Source: CAZVYJ01 sp964631565 (GTDB taxonomy: Bacteria > Planctomycetota > Phycisphaerae > SM23-33). From it: DNA of 64,000 nucleotides. Positions 16,360 through 29,202 of the stretch are shown one piece after another. The notes beneath the pieces are model-generated. The model saw only the letters and a list, made by a program, of their open reading frames with translations, had not been told where the DNA came from and did no database searches. Both the position numbers and the translations under genes were made by a program. Each line of letters starts with the position of its first letter. The stretch's first letter is position 1. The DNA is taken from NCBI GenBank assembly GCA_964631565.1, contig CAZVYJ010000005.1, positions 1 to 64,000 on the forward strand, given 5' to 3'.

Positions 16360-17151
16360 TTATTTACTTCTGCGGCGAAGCAGTACGCCGACGCTTCCGA
16401 GACCCAGCAGCGCAATTGTCGCCGGTTCCGGAACTGTCCCTTCGATTGTCATGAAGAAATCGTAACCGCCGCCCCACTGCGGGCTGCCGTTTTCGCATGA
16501 GCCGGCCAGCAGGTCGGCCGTCGTGCACATGATGCCGAAGTTGCTGTTATTCAGGCCGGCATAAGGCTCGCTGCTTAACGAAAGGCCCGCCCAGTAAATG
16601 GTGCCGGCCTGGGCCACGAAAGCTTCCGGCAACTCTATCTCGACCTTGTACACAGTGCGGTCGCCGCCGTAATTGACGGTGTCCACCGCGGTCACGGTCA
16701 GATTCTGCGTTACGGCCCGGTAAATCCATCCGGTGGGGTCGCCGCCGGCATAAGTCGTGACGCCGCGTTCCGCATACCAGGGAAGCGCGCCGCTCAATGC
16801 TTCGGCGGTTCCCGGTATCGTCCAGCCGACCGGCCTTGCGTCGCCGGAATTGACGGCGGCGGGGTAGCCGCTGTTGTCGCTGAAGAACGTCACAGAGGCT
16901 GTGATGGGCGCAACGCCGTCTGTGATGGTCCAGAACGTGACCTTGGTGACGTTGGAAGTCGCATCAAGCTGGAAATCATTGGCTTTGACGCTGCTTTCTT
17001 CCAGTGTCGCCAGGCCGAGATGGCAGTTACCTGAATACCATGTGGCCAGGGTGCCTGTATCGTAGGACTGATCCCACAGGACGTCTGCATTGGCGGCGGC
17101 TCCTGCCGCCAACAGAACTGCAGCAAATAGAAGCAACTTGAGAACCTTCAT
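16360..17151 (-). CDS. PEP-CTERM sorting-domain exported protein
   Basis: 263 residues. An N-terminal signal peptide (about 1-22, ending ANA) is followed by a beta-rich secreted body, VLWDQSYDTGTLATWYSG onwards, with no recognised enzymatic domain. The C-terminus is a textbook PEP-CTERM signal: VPEPATIALLGLGSVG, then LLRRRSK. Such proteins are processed by an exosortase and placed on the surface or in the extracellular matrix; no exosortase gene is in this window. AAAGGAG precedes the ATG. It has its own terminator and is a single-gene unit next to the GntR-type regulator gene, though control by that regulator is only a guess. Confidence 0.9.
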   Translation of the reverse strand: MKVLKLLLFAAVLLAAGAAANADVLWDQSYDTGTLATWYSGNCHLGLATLEESSVKANDFQLDATSNVTKVTFWTITDGVAPITASVTFFSDNSGYPAAVNSGDARPVGWTIPGTAEALSGALPWYAERGVTTYAGGDPTGWIYRAVTQNLTVTAVDTVNYGGDRTVYKVEIELPEAFVAQAGTIYWAGLSLSSEPYAGLNNSNFGIMCTTADLLAGSCENGSPQWGGGYDFFMTIEGTVPEPATIALLGLGSVGVLLRRRSK

Positions 17152-17215
17152 TTTCTTCTCCTTTCAATGTGATACATACGGTAATCTGAATATAATCAGG
17201 CTCCTCTTGCATGTG

Positions 17216-17237
17216 ACAGATGACTACGCGCATCTGT
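17216..17237 (-). other. Hairpin between the GntR regulator gene and the PEP-CTERM gene
   Basis: ACAGATG (17216-17222) pairs with CATCTGT (17231-17237) around an 8-nt loop, 70 bp after the regulator stop. No U-run is seen, so termination is uncertain. Confidence 0.35.
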
Positions 17238-17306
17238 AATCGAATCCGGCAAAATCGCGATCCCTGCGATACTTACTCCGTGTCTGACCGGTAAATACTT
17301 CAGCAA

Positions 17307-18365
17307 TCAGCGTTCGTTCAGTTTGTCCGCAAAAATCGTCTTCATAAGCAGCATGTCGGGCGGTTGCTGTCCATTCCGCTGCATATCGATAATTTTCAGG
17401 GCGTTCCTCAGAACTTCGCAGCAATCCAGGCCGAGCAGCGTTATGGGCACCACGCTCGATACCGGTGACGGGTAGTTGCACTTCACGAGCACTTCCACAT
17501 CCTGCGGCACTTTTACGCCGGCTGCGACCAGACCGGCCACCGCGTGATCCACAAGGTTATCGTCGTAGATAATCAGCGCATCAGGCTTGTCTTCGCCCTG
17601 CAGGCGCATCATCAGGTGAACGACATTCGCCGCCGTATGAACGAGCGTGCCGGTGGGTATTCCCTGTATCCAGTAAGGCTTTACTTCAAATCCGCGTGCT
17701 TTTATGTCAACTGCGGACTGGTTCACCATTTCCCAGGGGAATTCGATTCGCAGGTGCGCCACTCTGCGCCGGCCTTGCGAGCGCATGTAACCCAGCGCCT
17801 TGTCGAGAAAATCGTTTTCGTCTATCAGTACCGCCGGTTTCGGAATTTCCTTGTTGCCGTAGTGCAGAAAGACATTTGGTATCTTTCCGTTCAACAGGGG
17901 ATTTATATCGAGTTCGTCAGCCGGCCCGGCGAATATGAGGCCAGCCAGGCGGCTTGAATCGATATCCCGTGACAGACGGGCGACATCGTCGCGTGATTTT
18001 ACCTGGTTCGACACATCGTATTCTTCAAGCGTCAGCGAGGTTTCTGCGGCGACGGTTTTAGCCGCCTCGCGCAGCGAGAGATAATATCGCGACCACAAAC
18101 CGCTGCTCGGGCACAACAGCGCGTAATTGCATAAATGAGGGGGATTCTCAGTAACGAATGTTCCCGCCTTGGGCCGCGAATGAACAAATCCATCCTCGGT
18201 CAGCGTCACCAGCGCACGCTGAACCGTGCCTATGCCGACGCCGAAGCGATCTCCAAGTTCTGCGCGTGTGGGCAACCGCCGGCCGGGGGCATAAATACCC
18301 TCTATGATCTCCCGGCGGAGCGTCGAAGTGACTGCATTGTACTTGTTGTTTATTGTATGTGCCAT
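17307..18365 (-). CDS. GntR-type transcriptional regulator with LacI-like ligand-binding domain
   Basis: 352 residues. Residues about 8-72 form a GntR winged helix (STLRREIIEGIYAPGRRLPT, RAELGDRFGVGIGTVQRAL, GFVHSRPKAGTFV). The remainder resembles a periplasmic-binding/LacI-type sugar-sensing domain (LAGLIFAGPADE, GYMRSQGRRRVAHLRI, DALIIYDDNLVDHAVAGL, VLVKCNYPSP). This is the architecture of AraR-like carbohydrate repressors. A near-consensus promoter with an overlapping inverted repeat lies directly upstream, so autorepression is likely. Targets cannot be told; the PEP-CTERM gene downstream and the glycosyltransferase upstream are the nearest candidates. Confidence 0.88.
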   Translation of the reverse strand: MAHTINNKYNAVTSTLRREIIEGIYAPGRRLPTRAELGDRFGVGIGTVQRALVTLTEDGFVHSRPKAGTFVTENPPHLCNYALLCPSSGLWSRYYLSLREAAKTVAAETSLTLEEYDVSNQVKSRDDVARLSRDIDSSRLAGLIFAGPADELDINPLLNGKIPNVFLHYGNKEIPKPAVLIDENDFLDKALGYMRSQGRRRVAHLRIEFPWEMVNQSAVDIKARGFEVKPYWIQGIPTGTLVHTAANVVHLMMRLQGEDKPDALIIYDDNLVDHAVAGLVAAGVKVPQDVEVLVKCNYPSPVSSVVPITLLGLDCCEVLRNALKIIDMQRNGQQPPDMLLMKTIFADKLNER

Positions 18366-18377
18366 GATATAGAAAAT

Positions 18378-18408
18378 TATTCAGTAGATATTTAACTTAT
18401 ACTGAATA
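18378..18408. promoter_or_regulatory. Probable operator of the GntR-type regulator
   Basis: A perfect 9-bp inverted repeat, TATTCAGTA (18378-18386) and TACTGAATA (18400-18408), with 13 bp between arms. One arm overlaps the -10 box and the rest covers the expected transcription start, a classic position for a repressor site. Confidence 0.6.
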
Positions 18409-18432
18409 TATCAGGTATTCCCCTTTTGTCAA
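18405..18432 (-). promoter_or_regulatory. Promoter of the GntR-type regulator gene
   Basis: The minus strand reads a perfect TTGACA (18427-18432), a 16-bp spacer and TATATT (18405-18410). The start codon is at 18365, giving a leader of about 33 nt without an obvious Shine-Dalgarno. Confidence 0.6.
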
Positions 18433-18654
18433 GGGACTTTACAGTAACAAAAGCACCATGACTGGCGACCGGAAAAGATTCGCTGGAAGATTTGCAAGTG
18501 CTTATTTTGCAAAAAACGGGCCAAACTTCATAGATAGGGGGCGGTCTGCTGCAGTTCAGAGGAAATCTGAGCCTCTGGCGCCGAACTGTGGCAGGTATGG
18601 CAATTTACATCAGGCCTGTTGTGTCCATGACCGCAGGTAATAGAATAGCGGACT

Positions 18655-19716
18655 ATGAAACTTGCCTATGTTGTGCAATGGGATGTTACCCGCTCCAGCG
18701 GCGTTCTTAAGAAGATAGTCAGTCAGTGTCGCTGCTGGCAGGCGAACGGTTGCGATGTCAGACTGTTTGCGGTGTCGCCGGGCCGGGAAGTGTGGAGCGG
18801 CCTCGACGGACTGCCGGTTTCAGTCGTGCGGCAGCGGTCGATGTTGTCGCGGTTTGCGGACGTGGCCAATCTCGTGAAGCAGGTTCGCCAGTGGGGGCCT
18901 CAGCTCGCCTATCTCAGGTTCGGAGTTTACTACCCGGCATGGGAGGCGATGGCCAAACGCATTCCCACCGTGATCGAGATTAATTCCTATGACGTCACCG
19001 AGCACAGGCACACGCTTAGTCTGTTTGAATATCTGTATCACATGATCTTCCGGTCGCGGCTGCTGAAGCGGGCCGCCGGAATGGTGTGTGTTTCCAATGA
19101 ACTGCAGCGATGGTTCGAGAAGCACCACGTTCCTTCGGTGGCAATAGGCAACGGCGCGGATTTTGACGGTCTGGAGCCATTGCCGCCTTGCCGCAATGAC
19201 GTTCCGAATCTGACGTTTCTGGGTTCGAAGGGCTGCAAGTGGCACGGCCTTGAGAAGCTGCTCGAATTGGCTGCCTTGCGGCCGAACTGGCAGTTTCACG
19301 TTATAGGCATCGACAGCCATGAAGGCTCGCCGCCGAATGTTCGTTTTTACGGCCATCTCGACCGGGACCGATACATAGGGATATTGGCCCGGACCGATGT
19401 AGCCGTAGGAGCACTTGCGCTGTATGTCAATAACATGGATGAAGCCTCTCCGCTGAAGGTGCGGGAATATCTCGCCATGGGACTGCCCGTAATTGCCGCC
19501 TATACGGATACGGATTTTCCGTCGCCGGTACCGTTCTTTCTGCGTTTGCGAAACGCGCCCGGCAGCATGGCATCAGCCCTGGCGGAGATAGATGCATTCG
19601 TCGACCGCTGGCGGGGCAGGAGAGTAAGCAGACGCGACGTGGAGCACCTCGACTGGCGGGTGAAAGAGGCCCGTCGGCTGGAGTTTTTCTCAAGGCTGCT
19701 TGCCGGACGCGGCTGA
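18655..19716 (+). CDS. Family 4-type glycosyltransferase
   Basis: 353 residues with the two-domain GT-B layout: an N-terminal acceptor domain (MKLAYVVQWDVTRSSGVLKK, IPTVIEINSYDV, AAGMVCVSNELQRWF) and a C-terminal nucleotide-sugar domain (LTFLGSKGCKWHGLEKLLE, FHVIGID, and the EASPLKVREYLAMGLPVIA region carrying the ExxxxxxxE motif). It should transfer a sugar from a nucleotide donor to a lipid or glycan; specificity cannot be read. The final 27 bp overlap the convergent oxidoreductase gene. It stands alone on the plus strand after a 289-bp gap that contains the regulator promoter and nothing else recognisable. Confidence 0.85.
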   Translation: MKLAYVVQWDVTRSSGVLKKIVSQCRCWQANGCDVRLFAVSPGREVWSGLDGLPVSVVRQRSMLSRFADVANLVKQVRQWGPQLAYLRFGVYYPAWEAMAKRIPTVIEINSYDVTEHRHTLSLFEYLYHMIFRSRLLKRAAGMVCVSNELQRWFEKHHVPSVAIGNGADFDGLEPLPPCRNDVPNLTFLGSKGCKWHGLEKLLELAALRPNWQFHVIGIDSHEGSPPNVRFYGHLDRDRYIGILARTDVAVGALALYVNNMDEASPLKVREYLAMGLPVIAAYTDTDFPSPVPFFLRLRNAPGSMASALAEIDAFVDRWRGRRVSRRDVEHLDWRVKEARRLEFFSRLLAGRG

Positions 19717-20865
19717 TATCGCCGCGGATTGCGCCAACGCTACCGCATCGCGGCCGTTCTGCTCGGTGACGATTCGCTGGTGGTTTTTGTCCATGAGGTA
19801 CGCAATCTGGTCGGCCATGAGTTTACCGACGCTTTCGGCGTAGACGGCCTGTTTGTCGGCATTGGGCGTGCAGGTCAGGCGGATAACTCTGGTGATGTTT
19901 CTTTCCACGCCCCGGCCGCGAAGCTGCCGGCTGCCCGCAAGCATCTCAAGATTTTCGACGGTTTCCATTTTGCACCCCGGGCAGCATTCGGCCAGTTTTG
20001 CAGCCCCGTCGTCGTTGACGGCGGCGTAAATCTTCAGCGTCAGTGGTATCCAGCCTTCGACGAAAATATCGCCGAGTTCGCAGACGAGGCGATGGTCGGT
20101 CCGGTCGAGCGGGCCGGTCTGGTCGAAGCCGTGGTAGTGGCTCGCCACTGCGCCGCTGTTGTGAAGAACGGTGCACATGACGCGGTCTTCCTGCCCTGAG
20201 TTCTGTCGAAGGGCCTGGCTGACGGTGGCGTTTTCTCGCAGCATCGCCGTGGCGTTTATGACGCGGCCTTCGCCCAGCCAGCAGTTGTACAGGTCGAAGA
20301 AGTGCACGCCGTGCTCGATGAATATGCCGCCAGAGACGGCCTTGTCCCAGAACCAGTGATTCGGCCCCAGGCCGCTGTCCGATGCGCAATTCGTCAGCCG
20401 GGCCGAGAGCACCTTGCCGAGAGCGCCGGAGTCGATGACGGCCTTGACCGCCTCTGTAACCCTGTTGTATCGCAGCACGAAATTCACCGGGCATATCACG
20501 CCGGCTTTCCGGACGGCGGCGAGCATTTCGTCGGCTTGGCCGAGGTCCGTCGCAAGGGGCTTTTCACACAGCACATTTTTGCCCGCCTTCGCCGCGGCCA
20601 GAACCAGCTCGTAGTGGCTTGACGGCGGAGTTGCGATGTGAACGATATCGACATCGCCGCGCGCGATAAGTTCCATCGGGTCGTGGTGGGCCGGCAGACG
20701 GAAGTCCTTTCCCATGTCGTTGGCTGCCTGCGGCGCCATGTCGGCGACGGCGACGGGGCGGATGCCGGGCAGGTTGGCGTAGGCAGCCATGCAGAATCGG
20801 CCGAATCCGCCGCAGCCTATCAGCCCAAGCCCGAATTTTTTGATGTTTTTATTCGCCTCGTTCAT
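19690..20865 (-). CDS. Gfo/Idh/MocA-family NAD(P)-dependent oxidoreductase
   Basis: 391 residues. The N-terminal Rossmann domain carries GLGLIGCGGFGRFCM and the family motif CEKPLATDLGQADEM. The C-terminal alpha/beta domain contains GIFIEHGVHFFDLYNCWLG, which supplies the usual catalytic His and Asp region. Such enzymes oxidise or reduce hydroxyls of sugars, inositols or sugar nucleotides. The start at 20865 (MNEANKNIKK) was preferred to 20922 because AAAGGGG precedes it. The 3' end overlaps the convergent glycosyltransferase gene. Substrate is unknown. Confidence 0.88.
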   Translation of the reverse strand: MNEANKNIKKFGLGLIGCGGFGRFCMAAYANLPGIRPVAVADMAPQAANDMGKDFRLPAHHDPMELIARGDVDIVHIATPPSSHYELVLAAAKAGKNVLCEKPLATDLGQADEMLAAVRKAGVICPVNFVLRYNRVTEAVKAVIDSGALGKVLSARLTNCASDSGLGPNHWFWDKAVSGGIFIEHGVHFFDLYNCWLGEGRVINATAMLRENATVSQALRQNSGQEDRVMCTVLHNSGAVASHYHGFDQTGPLDRTDHRLVCELGDIFVEGWIPLTLKIYAAVNDDGAAKLAECCPGCKMETVENLEMLAGSRQLRGRGVERNITRVIRLTCTPNADKQAVYAESVGKLMADQIAYLMDKNHQRIVTEQNGRDAVALAQSAAISAASGKQP

Positions 20866-21038
20866 AGTCTGCCCCTTTATATTCCGCTGCTTAAGAGTAG
20901 GTGTGCCGGCGGCTGCAGTCAAGGCGTGGCCGGGCCGAGCTTGACGTAAAGCCCCAGTAGATGCGATACTTGCCGATCAAAATATCGCAGGCTGCACGAC
21001 CTTATATCGGCTGCGGTGCGTAATAAACAAGGCATGCT

Positions 21039-24746
<3,708 letters not shown>

Positions 24747-24767
24747 GAATTGAGGAATGGACAAATA

Positions 24768-24998
24768 ATGTCAAAAGATTCAATAGGCGACAGGTATTCC
24801 AGGAAGCAGAAGGACCGGAAACTCCACGACCTCGCCCGCAAGGGCATGACTCCCGAGGAAATCGAGGCAGAGGAGGAGCTTCTCAAGAAAACCAAGAAGG
24901 TAGACCCCATCAAGGCGGACAAGGAACCCGACCGCAACGCCCCTTGCCCGTGCGGCAGCGGCAAGAAATACAAGAAATGCTGCGGTGCTGACAAATAG
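24768..24998 (+). CDS. Small SEC-C motif protein
   Basis: 76 residues: a charged helical N-terminal part ([20 protein letters not shown], then [17 protein letters not shown]) and a C-terminal SEC-C zinc motif, [19 protein letters not shown]. The motif is almost identical to the SecA tail encoded 22 bp upstream, in DNA as well as protein, so duplication of the secA 3' end is plausible. The ATG at 24768 was preferred to a TTG at 24750; GAGG lies upstream. It may act with SecA or on ribosomes, which is inference from the shared motif. Confidence 0.8.
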   Translation: MSKDSIGDRYSRKQKDRKLHDLARKGMTPEEIEAEEELLKKTKKVDPIKADKEPDRNAPCPCGSGKKYKKCCGADK

Positions 24999-25109
24999 GC
25001 GCTCAAGCCGGCGGCGAAAAATCGGATTTTCGGAAAAAACCAGGCCGATTTACGCTACAATTGTCGCGACGAAAACGGAGTTTCGGATTCTTTTGCTTTT
25101 GGTGAATCA

Positions 25110-26318
25110 ATGACACAGACACAGTCAAAAACATGTAAGCTGGCGCTGGCGGACGGGCTGGTGTTCACCGGCGTCTGCTTCGGCGCGGAAGGCACCTCGG
25201 CCGGCGAGGTGGTTTTCAACACCGGCATGAGCGGCTACCAGGAAGTGCTGACCGACCCGTCGTACTGCGGGCAGATCGTCACGATGACATATCCGCTGGT
25301 CGGCAACTACGGCATCAACACCGAAGACGTGGAATCGCACGACAGGAGAGTGCAGGTCCGCGGCTTCGTCATCAAGGAGCTTTCGCCGATAGCGAGCAAT
25401 TTCCGCTCCGGCAGCACGCTGCACGAATATCTCGCCGAGGCCGGCATCATGGGCATCGCCGGCATCGACACCCGTGCGCTCACGCGGCACATCCGCCAGG
25501 CAGGCGCGATGAACGGCGTGATGAGCACCGAGATTCTCGACGACGCCGAGCTTGTAAAGCGGGCGGCGGCTCTGCCGTCGATGGCCGGGCTGGACCTGGT
25601 AAAGGACGTCCTGCCGGCCGGCAGCTATGACTGGGCCGAAGGCTATGTCAGCGAGTTCGCCCAGGGACATCGCGATCACGGGAAGAAAATTTTCAAGGTC
25701 GTCGCCATCGACTGCGGCGCGAAGATGAACATTCTCCGCAACCTGGTGGAGTGCGGCTGCAATGTGCATGTCGTGCCGGCAACCGCGACGGCGAAAGAAA
25801 TTCTCGCCGCAAAGCCGGACGGCGTGTTCGTATCGAACGGCCCGGGCGACCCGGCCGCCGTAACTTACACAATCGAAACGCTGAAGGGGCTTGTCGGAAA
25901 GGTTCCGATTTTCGGGATATGCCTCGGCCACCAGATGCTCGCGCTGGCCCTGGGCGCGAAAACTTACAAGCTGAAATTCGGCCATCGCGGCTGCAACCAG
26001 CCCGTGCGGAACGAGGCCACCGGCAAGGTCGAGATTACGTCGCAGAACCACGGGTTCGCCGTCGACGCCGAATCGCTGAAGGCCACCGGCGCGACCGTAA
26101 CGCACATGAACCTCAACGACAACACGGTTGAGGGCTTCACGCATGCCGACAAGGCTCTGTTCAGCGTGCAGTACCACCCGGAAGCGTCGCCCGGCCCGCA
26201 CGACGCGACGTACCTGTTCGACTGCTTCCGCGACATGATGGAGACCGGCAAGGCTCCGACGGCCCGGCAGATGCACGCCGCACAGGAAAAACTCGCCAAG
26301 GCCGGCCAGACGGCTTGA
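25110..26318 (+). CDS. carA: Carbamoyl-phosphate synthase small (glutaminase) subunit
   Basis: 402 residues. It releases ammonia from glutamine for the large subunit CarB, feeding arginine and pyrimidine synthesis. The N-terminal CPSase_sm domain has GEVVFNTGMSGYQEVLTDPSY. The C-terminal class I amidotransferase domain has FGICLGHQMLALALG (nucleophile Cys) and QYHPEASPGPHD (catalytic His and Glu). carB is not in the window. A 111-bp gap precedes it, with a TACAAT at 25056-25061 as possible -10. A palindromic hairpin follows the gene. Confidence 0.95.
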   Translation: MTQTQSKTCKLALADGLVFTGVCFGAEGTSAGEVVFNTGMSGYQEVLTDPSYCGQIVTMTYPLVGNYGINTEDVESHDRRVQVRGFVIKELSPIASNFRSGSTLHEYLAEAGIMGIAGIDTRALTRHIRQAGAMNGVMSTEILDDAELVKRAAALPSMAGLDLVKDVLPAGSYDWAEGYVSEFAQGHRDHGKKIFKVVAIDCGAKMNILRNLVECGCNVHVVPATATAKEILAAKPDGVFVSNGPGDPAAVTYTIETLKGLVGKVPIFGICLGHQMLALALGAKTYKLKFGHRGCNQPVRNEATGKVEITSQNHGFAVDAESLKATGATVTHMNLNDNTVEGFTHADKALFSVQYHPEASPGPHDATYLFDCFRDMMETGKAPTARQMHAAQEKLAKAGQTA

Positions 26319-26353
26319 AGGTTGTGCCTGTTATCCGGGTCAGGATGCACAAA

Positions 26354-26377
26354 TGCTAAGCCGCTAGCGGCTTAGCA
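26354..26377 (+). terminator. Probable terminator of carA
   Basis: A perfect 24-nt palindrome built on TGCTAAGCCGC, followed by ATCTTTGTT. It lies 36 bp after the carA stop and before tldD. The U-run is interrupted. Confidence 0.6.
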
Positions 26378-26419
26378 ATCTTTGTTAATAAGATTCAATA
26401 AAATTCCGGGAGTTGAAAA

Positions 26420-27853
26420 GTGTTCGATAAACTCAGGGAAGACTTTCTCGCCGTCGCTCCGGCGGCGGATTTCTGCTCGCTGCGGTTTGTGCGAATCTGC
26501 GACGAAGCGGTTTCGGTCCGCCAGGACATTCCCCAGCCCGTCCATCAAAGCGAAGACATTGGCGCGATGATCACCGTTGTTGATGGCGGGGGGCTTGGTT
26601 ACGCGGCGACGAGCGACATCAGTCGCACCGGCCTGAAGGCCGCCTGCGACAAGGCCGCCCGCTGGGCGAAGGCCACCGCCTCGTGCAGCGTGGTGGACTT
26701 TCGCAAGGTGAAATTCCCAAGCCCTCGCGGCGAATACATCGGCCGCAACGACCAGCCGTGGGAGTCGTCGTCCGTCGCGGACAAATTCGACATGCTCATG
26801 GGCATATCGAAGCAGCTCAAGGCCTCTGACGAAATTGTGGACTGGGCGGCGGGAATATGGCACAGCGACATCGAAATGTTCTACCTTACCGCAGCCGGCG
26901 GCGAGGTTCTCCAGCATATTCGCCTGACCGGGCCGGGCATGAGGGTCACCGCAAACGCCGGCGGCATGACGCAGACCCGCTCATTCGGCGGGCACGCGTT
27001 CGGCGGGCAGGGCGGGCTGGAGGTTATGCAGCGATACGGCTTCGCCGACGCCCCGCGGCAGATAGCGGCCGAGGCCGTCGAACTGCTGAAGGCCGACAAC
27101 TGCCCGTCCGGCAAAATGGACCTGCTGCTCGATGCGGACCAGATGATTCTGCAGATACACGAGTCAATCGGCCATCCGCTGGAGCTGGACCGCATACTCG
27201 GCGACGAGCGCAACTACGCCGGCACGAGCTTCGTCACGCCGGACATGTTCGGAAGCTACCGCTACGGCTCGGATCTGCTGAACATCGTCTATGACCCGAC
27301 ACGGGCAGAGCAGATGGCGAGCTTCGGATACGACGACGAAGGCCTGGCCGCCGAAAAAACATTCATCATCAAGAAAGGCATACTGCAGCGGGGCCTGGGG
27401 GGATGCGTTTCACAGGCTCGCATGGGTCTTCCCGGCGTCGCGAACAGCCGCGCCAACACATGGCGGCGGCCGCCAATAGACCGCATGGCCAACCTCAACC
27501 TCGAGGCGGGCGACAGCACGCTGGACGAAATGATTTCGTCGGTCAAACGCGGCGTGTTCATGAAAACCAACTGTTCGTGGTCGATAGACGACAGCCGCAA
27601 CAAGTTCCAGTTCGGCTGCGAGTGGGGCAGGCTCATCGAAGACGGCCGGCTGACGAAACTCGTCCGCATGCCGAACTACCGCGGCATCTCGGCGACGTTC
27701 TGGCGGAATCTCAAGGCCGTCGGCAACGAGGATTCGATGCTGGTCATGGGCACGCCGAACTGCGGCAAGGGCGAGCCGAACCAGATAATGTACGTCGGTC
27801 ATGCAAGCCCGGCATGCCTGTTCGCCGACGTTGAAGTTTTCGGCGGTGCATAA
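26420..27853 (+). CDS. tldD: TldD-family metalloprotease subunit
   Basis: 477 residues. TldD pairs with TldE to form a barrel-shaped metalloprotease that trims unfolded peptides and, in some bacteria, processes peptide antibiotics and toxin antidotes. The zinc site motif HESIGHPLELDR lies around residue 246, and GVANSRANTWRRPP further on is typical. The start is GTG at 26420 with GGGAG upstream. Its partner gene follows after 11 bp, so the two form an operon. No peptide substrate gene is visible nearby. Confidence 0.92.
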   Translation: MFDKLREDFLAVAPAADFCSLRFVRICDEAVSVRQDIPQPVHQSEDIGAMITVVDGGGLGYAATSDISRTGLKAACDKAARWAKATASCSVVDFRKVKFPSPRGEYIGRNDQPWESSSVADKFDMLMGISKQLKASDEIVDWAAGIWHSDIEMFYLTAAGGEVLQHIRLTGPGMRVTANAGGMTQTRSFGGHAFGGQGGLEVMQRYGFADAPRQIAAEAVELLKADNCPSGKMDLLLDADQMILQIHESIGHPLELDRILGDERNYAGTSFVTPDMFGSYRYGSDLLNIVYDPTRAEQMASFGYDDEGLAAEKTFIIKKGILQRGLGGCVSQARMGLPGVANSRANTWRRPPIDRMANLNLEAGDSTLDEMISSVKRGVFMKTNCSWSIDDSRNKFQFGCEWGRLIEDGRLTKLVRMPNYRGISATFWRNLKAVGNEDSMLVMGTPNCGKGEPNQIMYVGHASPACLFADVEVFGGA

Positions 27854-27864
27854 GGGAGAGTGCG

Positions 27865-29187
27865 ATGCAGTTGAAGTTCTATGAGCTTGTTGATTATCTG
27901 ACCGGCAAACTGGCCGGCGATGAAGTTCTGCTTGCCGGTTTTTCCGGCGAGAACAGCGACTTTGTGCGGCTGAACCACGACGCCGTCCGCCAGGCCGGCA
28001 GCGTCAGCCAGGCGTATCTCAGTTTGAGGCTCATCGTCGGCAAACGCAGCATCGCCGGGACATGCACGCTCTCCGGCGATTTAGACAGCGACCGAAGCCG
28101 CCTGGAAAAAATGCTCACCGAACTCCGCGACCGCATGCCTTCCATGCCGGAAGATCCATACCTGCTCTACAACACAAAGCCCCGAAACAGCGAGCAGATC
28201 AGCCTGTGCAAGCTGCCAGACAGCGGCGAGGCGATAAAAACAATCATCAGACAGGCCAAAGGCCTGGACCTCGTCGGCATATTCGCCTCTGGCGAAATTA
28301 CACAGGGATTCGCCAATTCGCTCGGCCAGCGGAACTGGTTTTCCACACACAGCTTTAACTTCGACTGGTCGGTCTATCACTCGACCGACAAGGCCGTCAA
28401 GTGCAGCTACGCGGGCTTCGAATGGGACGATGGGCAGCTCGCTCGCAGGATGTCCGACGCCCGAAGCCGACTCGAAGTGCTCGGCCGGCCGGCGAAGGTC
28501 GTCAAGCCGGGCGGCTATCGGGTCTACCTGGCGCCGGCGGCGCTTGAGGAAATCATGGGCATACTCTGCTGGGGCGGGTTCGGCCTGAAGGAGCACCGCA
28601 CCAAAAATTCATGCCTGCTCAAGATGACGGATGAAGGCCGAACACTGCATCCGTCGGTTACGCTGCGCGAGAACACGGCCGAAGGGCTTGCGCCGAATTT
28701 CCAGGCCGAAGGCTACGTCCGGCCGAATTCCGTGACGCTGGTTGAAAACGGCAGGATGGTCGGGGCGATGGTTTCTCCGCGGAGCGCAGCCGAATACGGC
28801 GTGCCGACCAACGGCTCGCACGATGGCGAATATCCGGACTCGCTGGACATGGCCGCCGGCGACATGCCTCGCGACGAGGCGGCCGAACGCGTCGGCGAGG
28901 GCGTGTACATAAACTCGCTGTGGTATCTCAACTTTTCCGACCGACCGAGCTGCCGCATAACCGGCATGACGCGGTTCGCGACGTTCTGGGTCGAGGGCGG
29001 CCAAATCGTCGCGCCGCTGAATGTCATGCGGTTCGACGACACGATATACAGAATGCTCGGCGACAACCTGCTCGCACTGACGAACGATCGCGACCTGCTG
29101 CCGAGCGCCTCTACCTACGGCGCAAGGTCCACGACTTCGATGAGGCTGCCGGGCGCGCTGATAGACGATTTCACATTCACGCTGTAA
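27865..29187 (+). CDS. tldE: TldE/PmbA-family protease partner subunit
   Basis: 440 residues. TldE resembles TldD but lacks the HExxxH zinc site, as here: no such motif is present. Characteristic parts are GIFASGEITQGFANSLGQRN in the N-terminal half, and GGFGLKEHRTKNS and RFDDTIYRMLGDNLLAL in the second half. It is expected to form a heterodimer with the TldD product encoded immediately upstream. GGGAGAG precedes the ATG. It ends 15 bp before a convergent gene with no obvious terminator between them. Confidence 0.9.
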   Translation: MQLKFYELVDYLTGKLAGDEVLLAGFSGENSDFVRLNHDAVRQAGSVSQAYLSLRLIVGKRSIAGTCTLSGDLDSDRSRLEKMLTELRDRMPSMPEDPYLLYNTKPRNSEQISLCKLPDSGEAIKTIIRQAKGLDLVGIFASGEITQGFANSLGQRNWFSTHSFNFDWSVYHSTDKAVKCSYAGFEWDDGQLARRMSDARSRLEVLGRPAKVVKPGGYRVYLAPAALEEIMGILCWGGFGLKEHRTKNSCLLKMTDEGRTLHPSVTLRENTAEGLAPNFQAEGYVRPNSVTLVENGRMVGAMVSPRSAAEYGVPTNGSHDGEYPDSLDMAAGDMPRDEAAERVGEGVYINSLWYLNFSDRPSCRITGMTRFATFWVEGGQIVAPLNVMRFDDTIYRMLGDNLLALTNDRDLLPSASTYGARSTTSMRLPGALIDDFTFTL

Positions 29188-29202
29188 TGTCAGGCGAGTG
29201 TC

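Noticed and set aside
18458..18640. 60-codon plus-strand frame before the glycosyltransferase
   Set aside because: No Shine-Dalgarno, no motif; lies in the regulator/glycosyltransferase intergenic region.
25056..25061. TACAAT as the carA promoter -10
   Set aside because: No -35-like hexamer at suitable spacing, so it is mentioned under carA but not listed as a feature.
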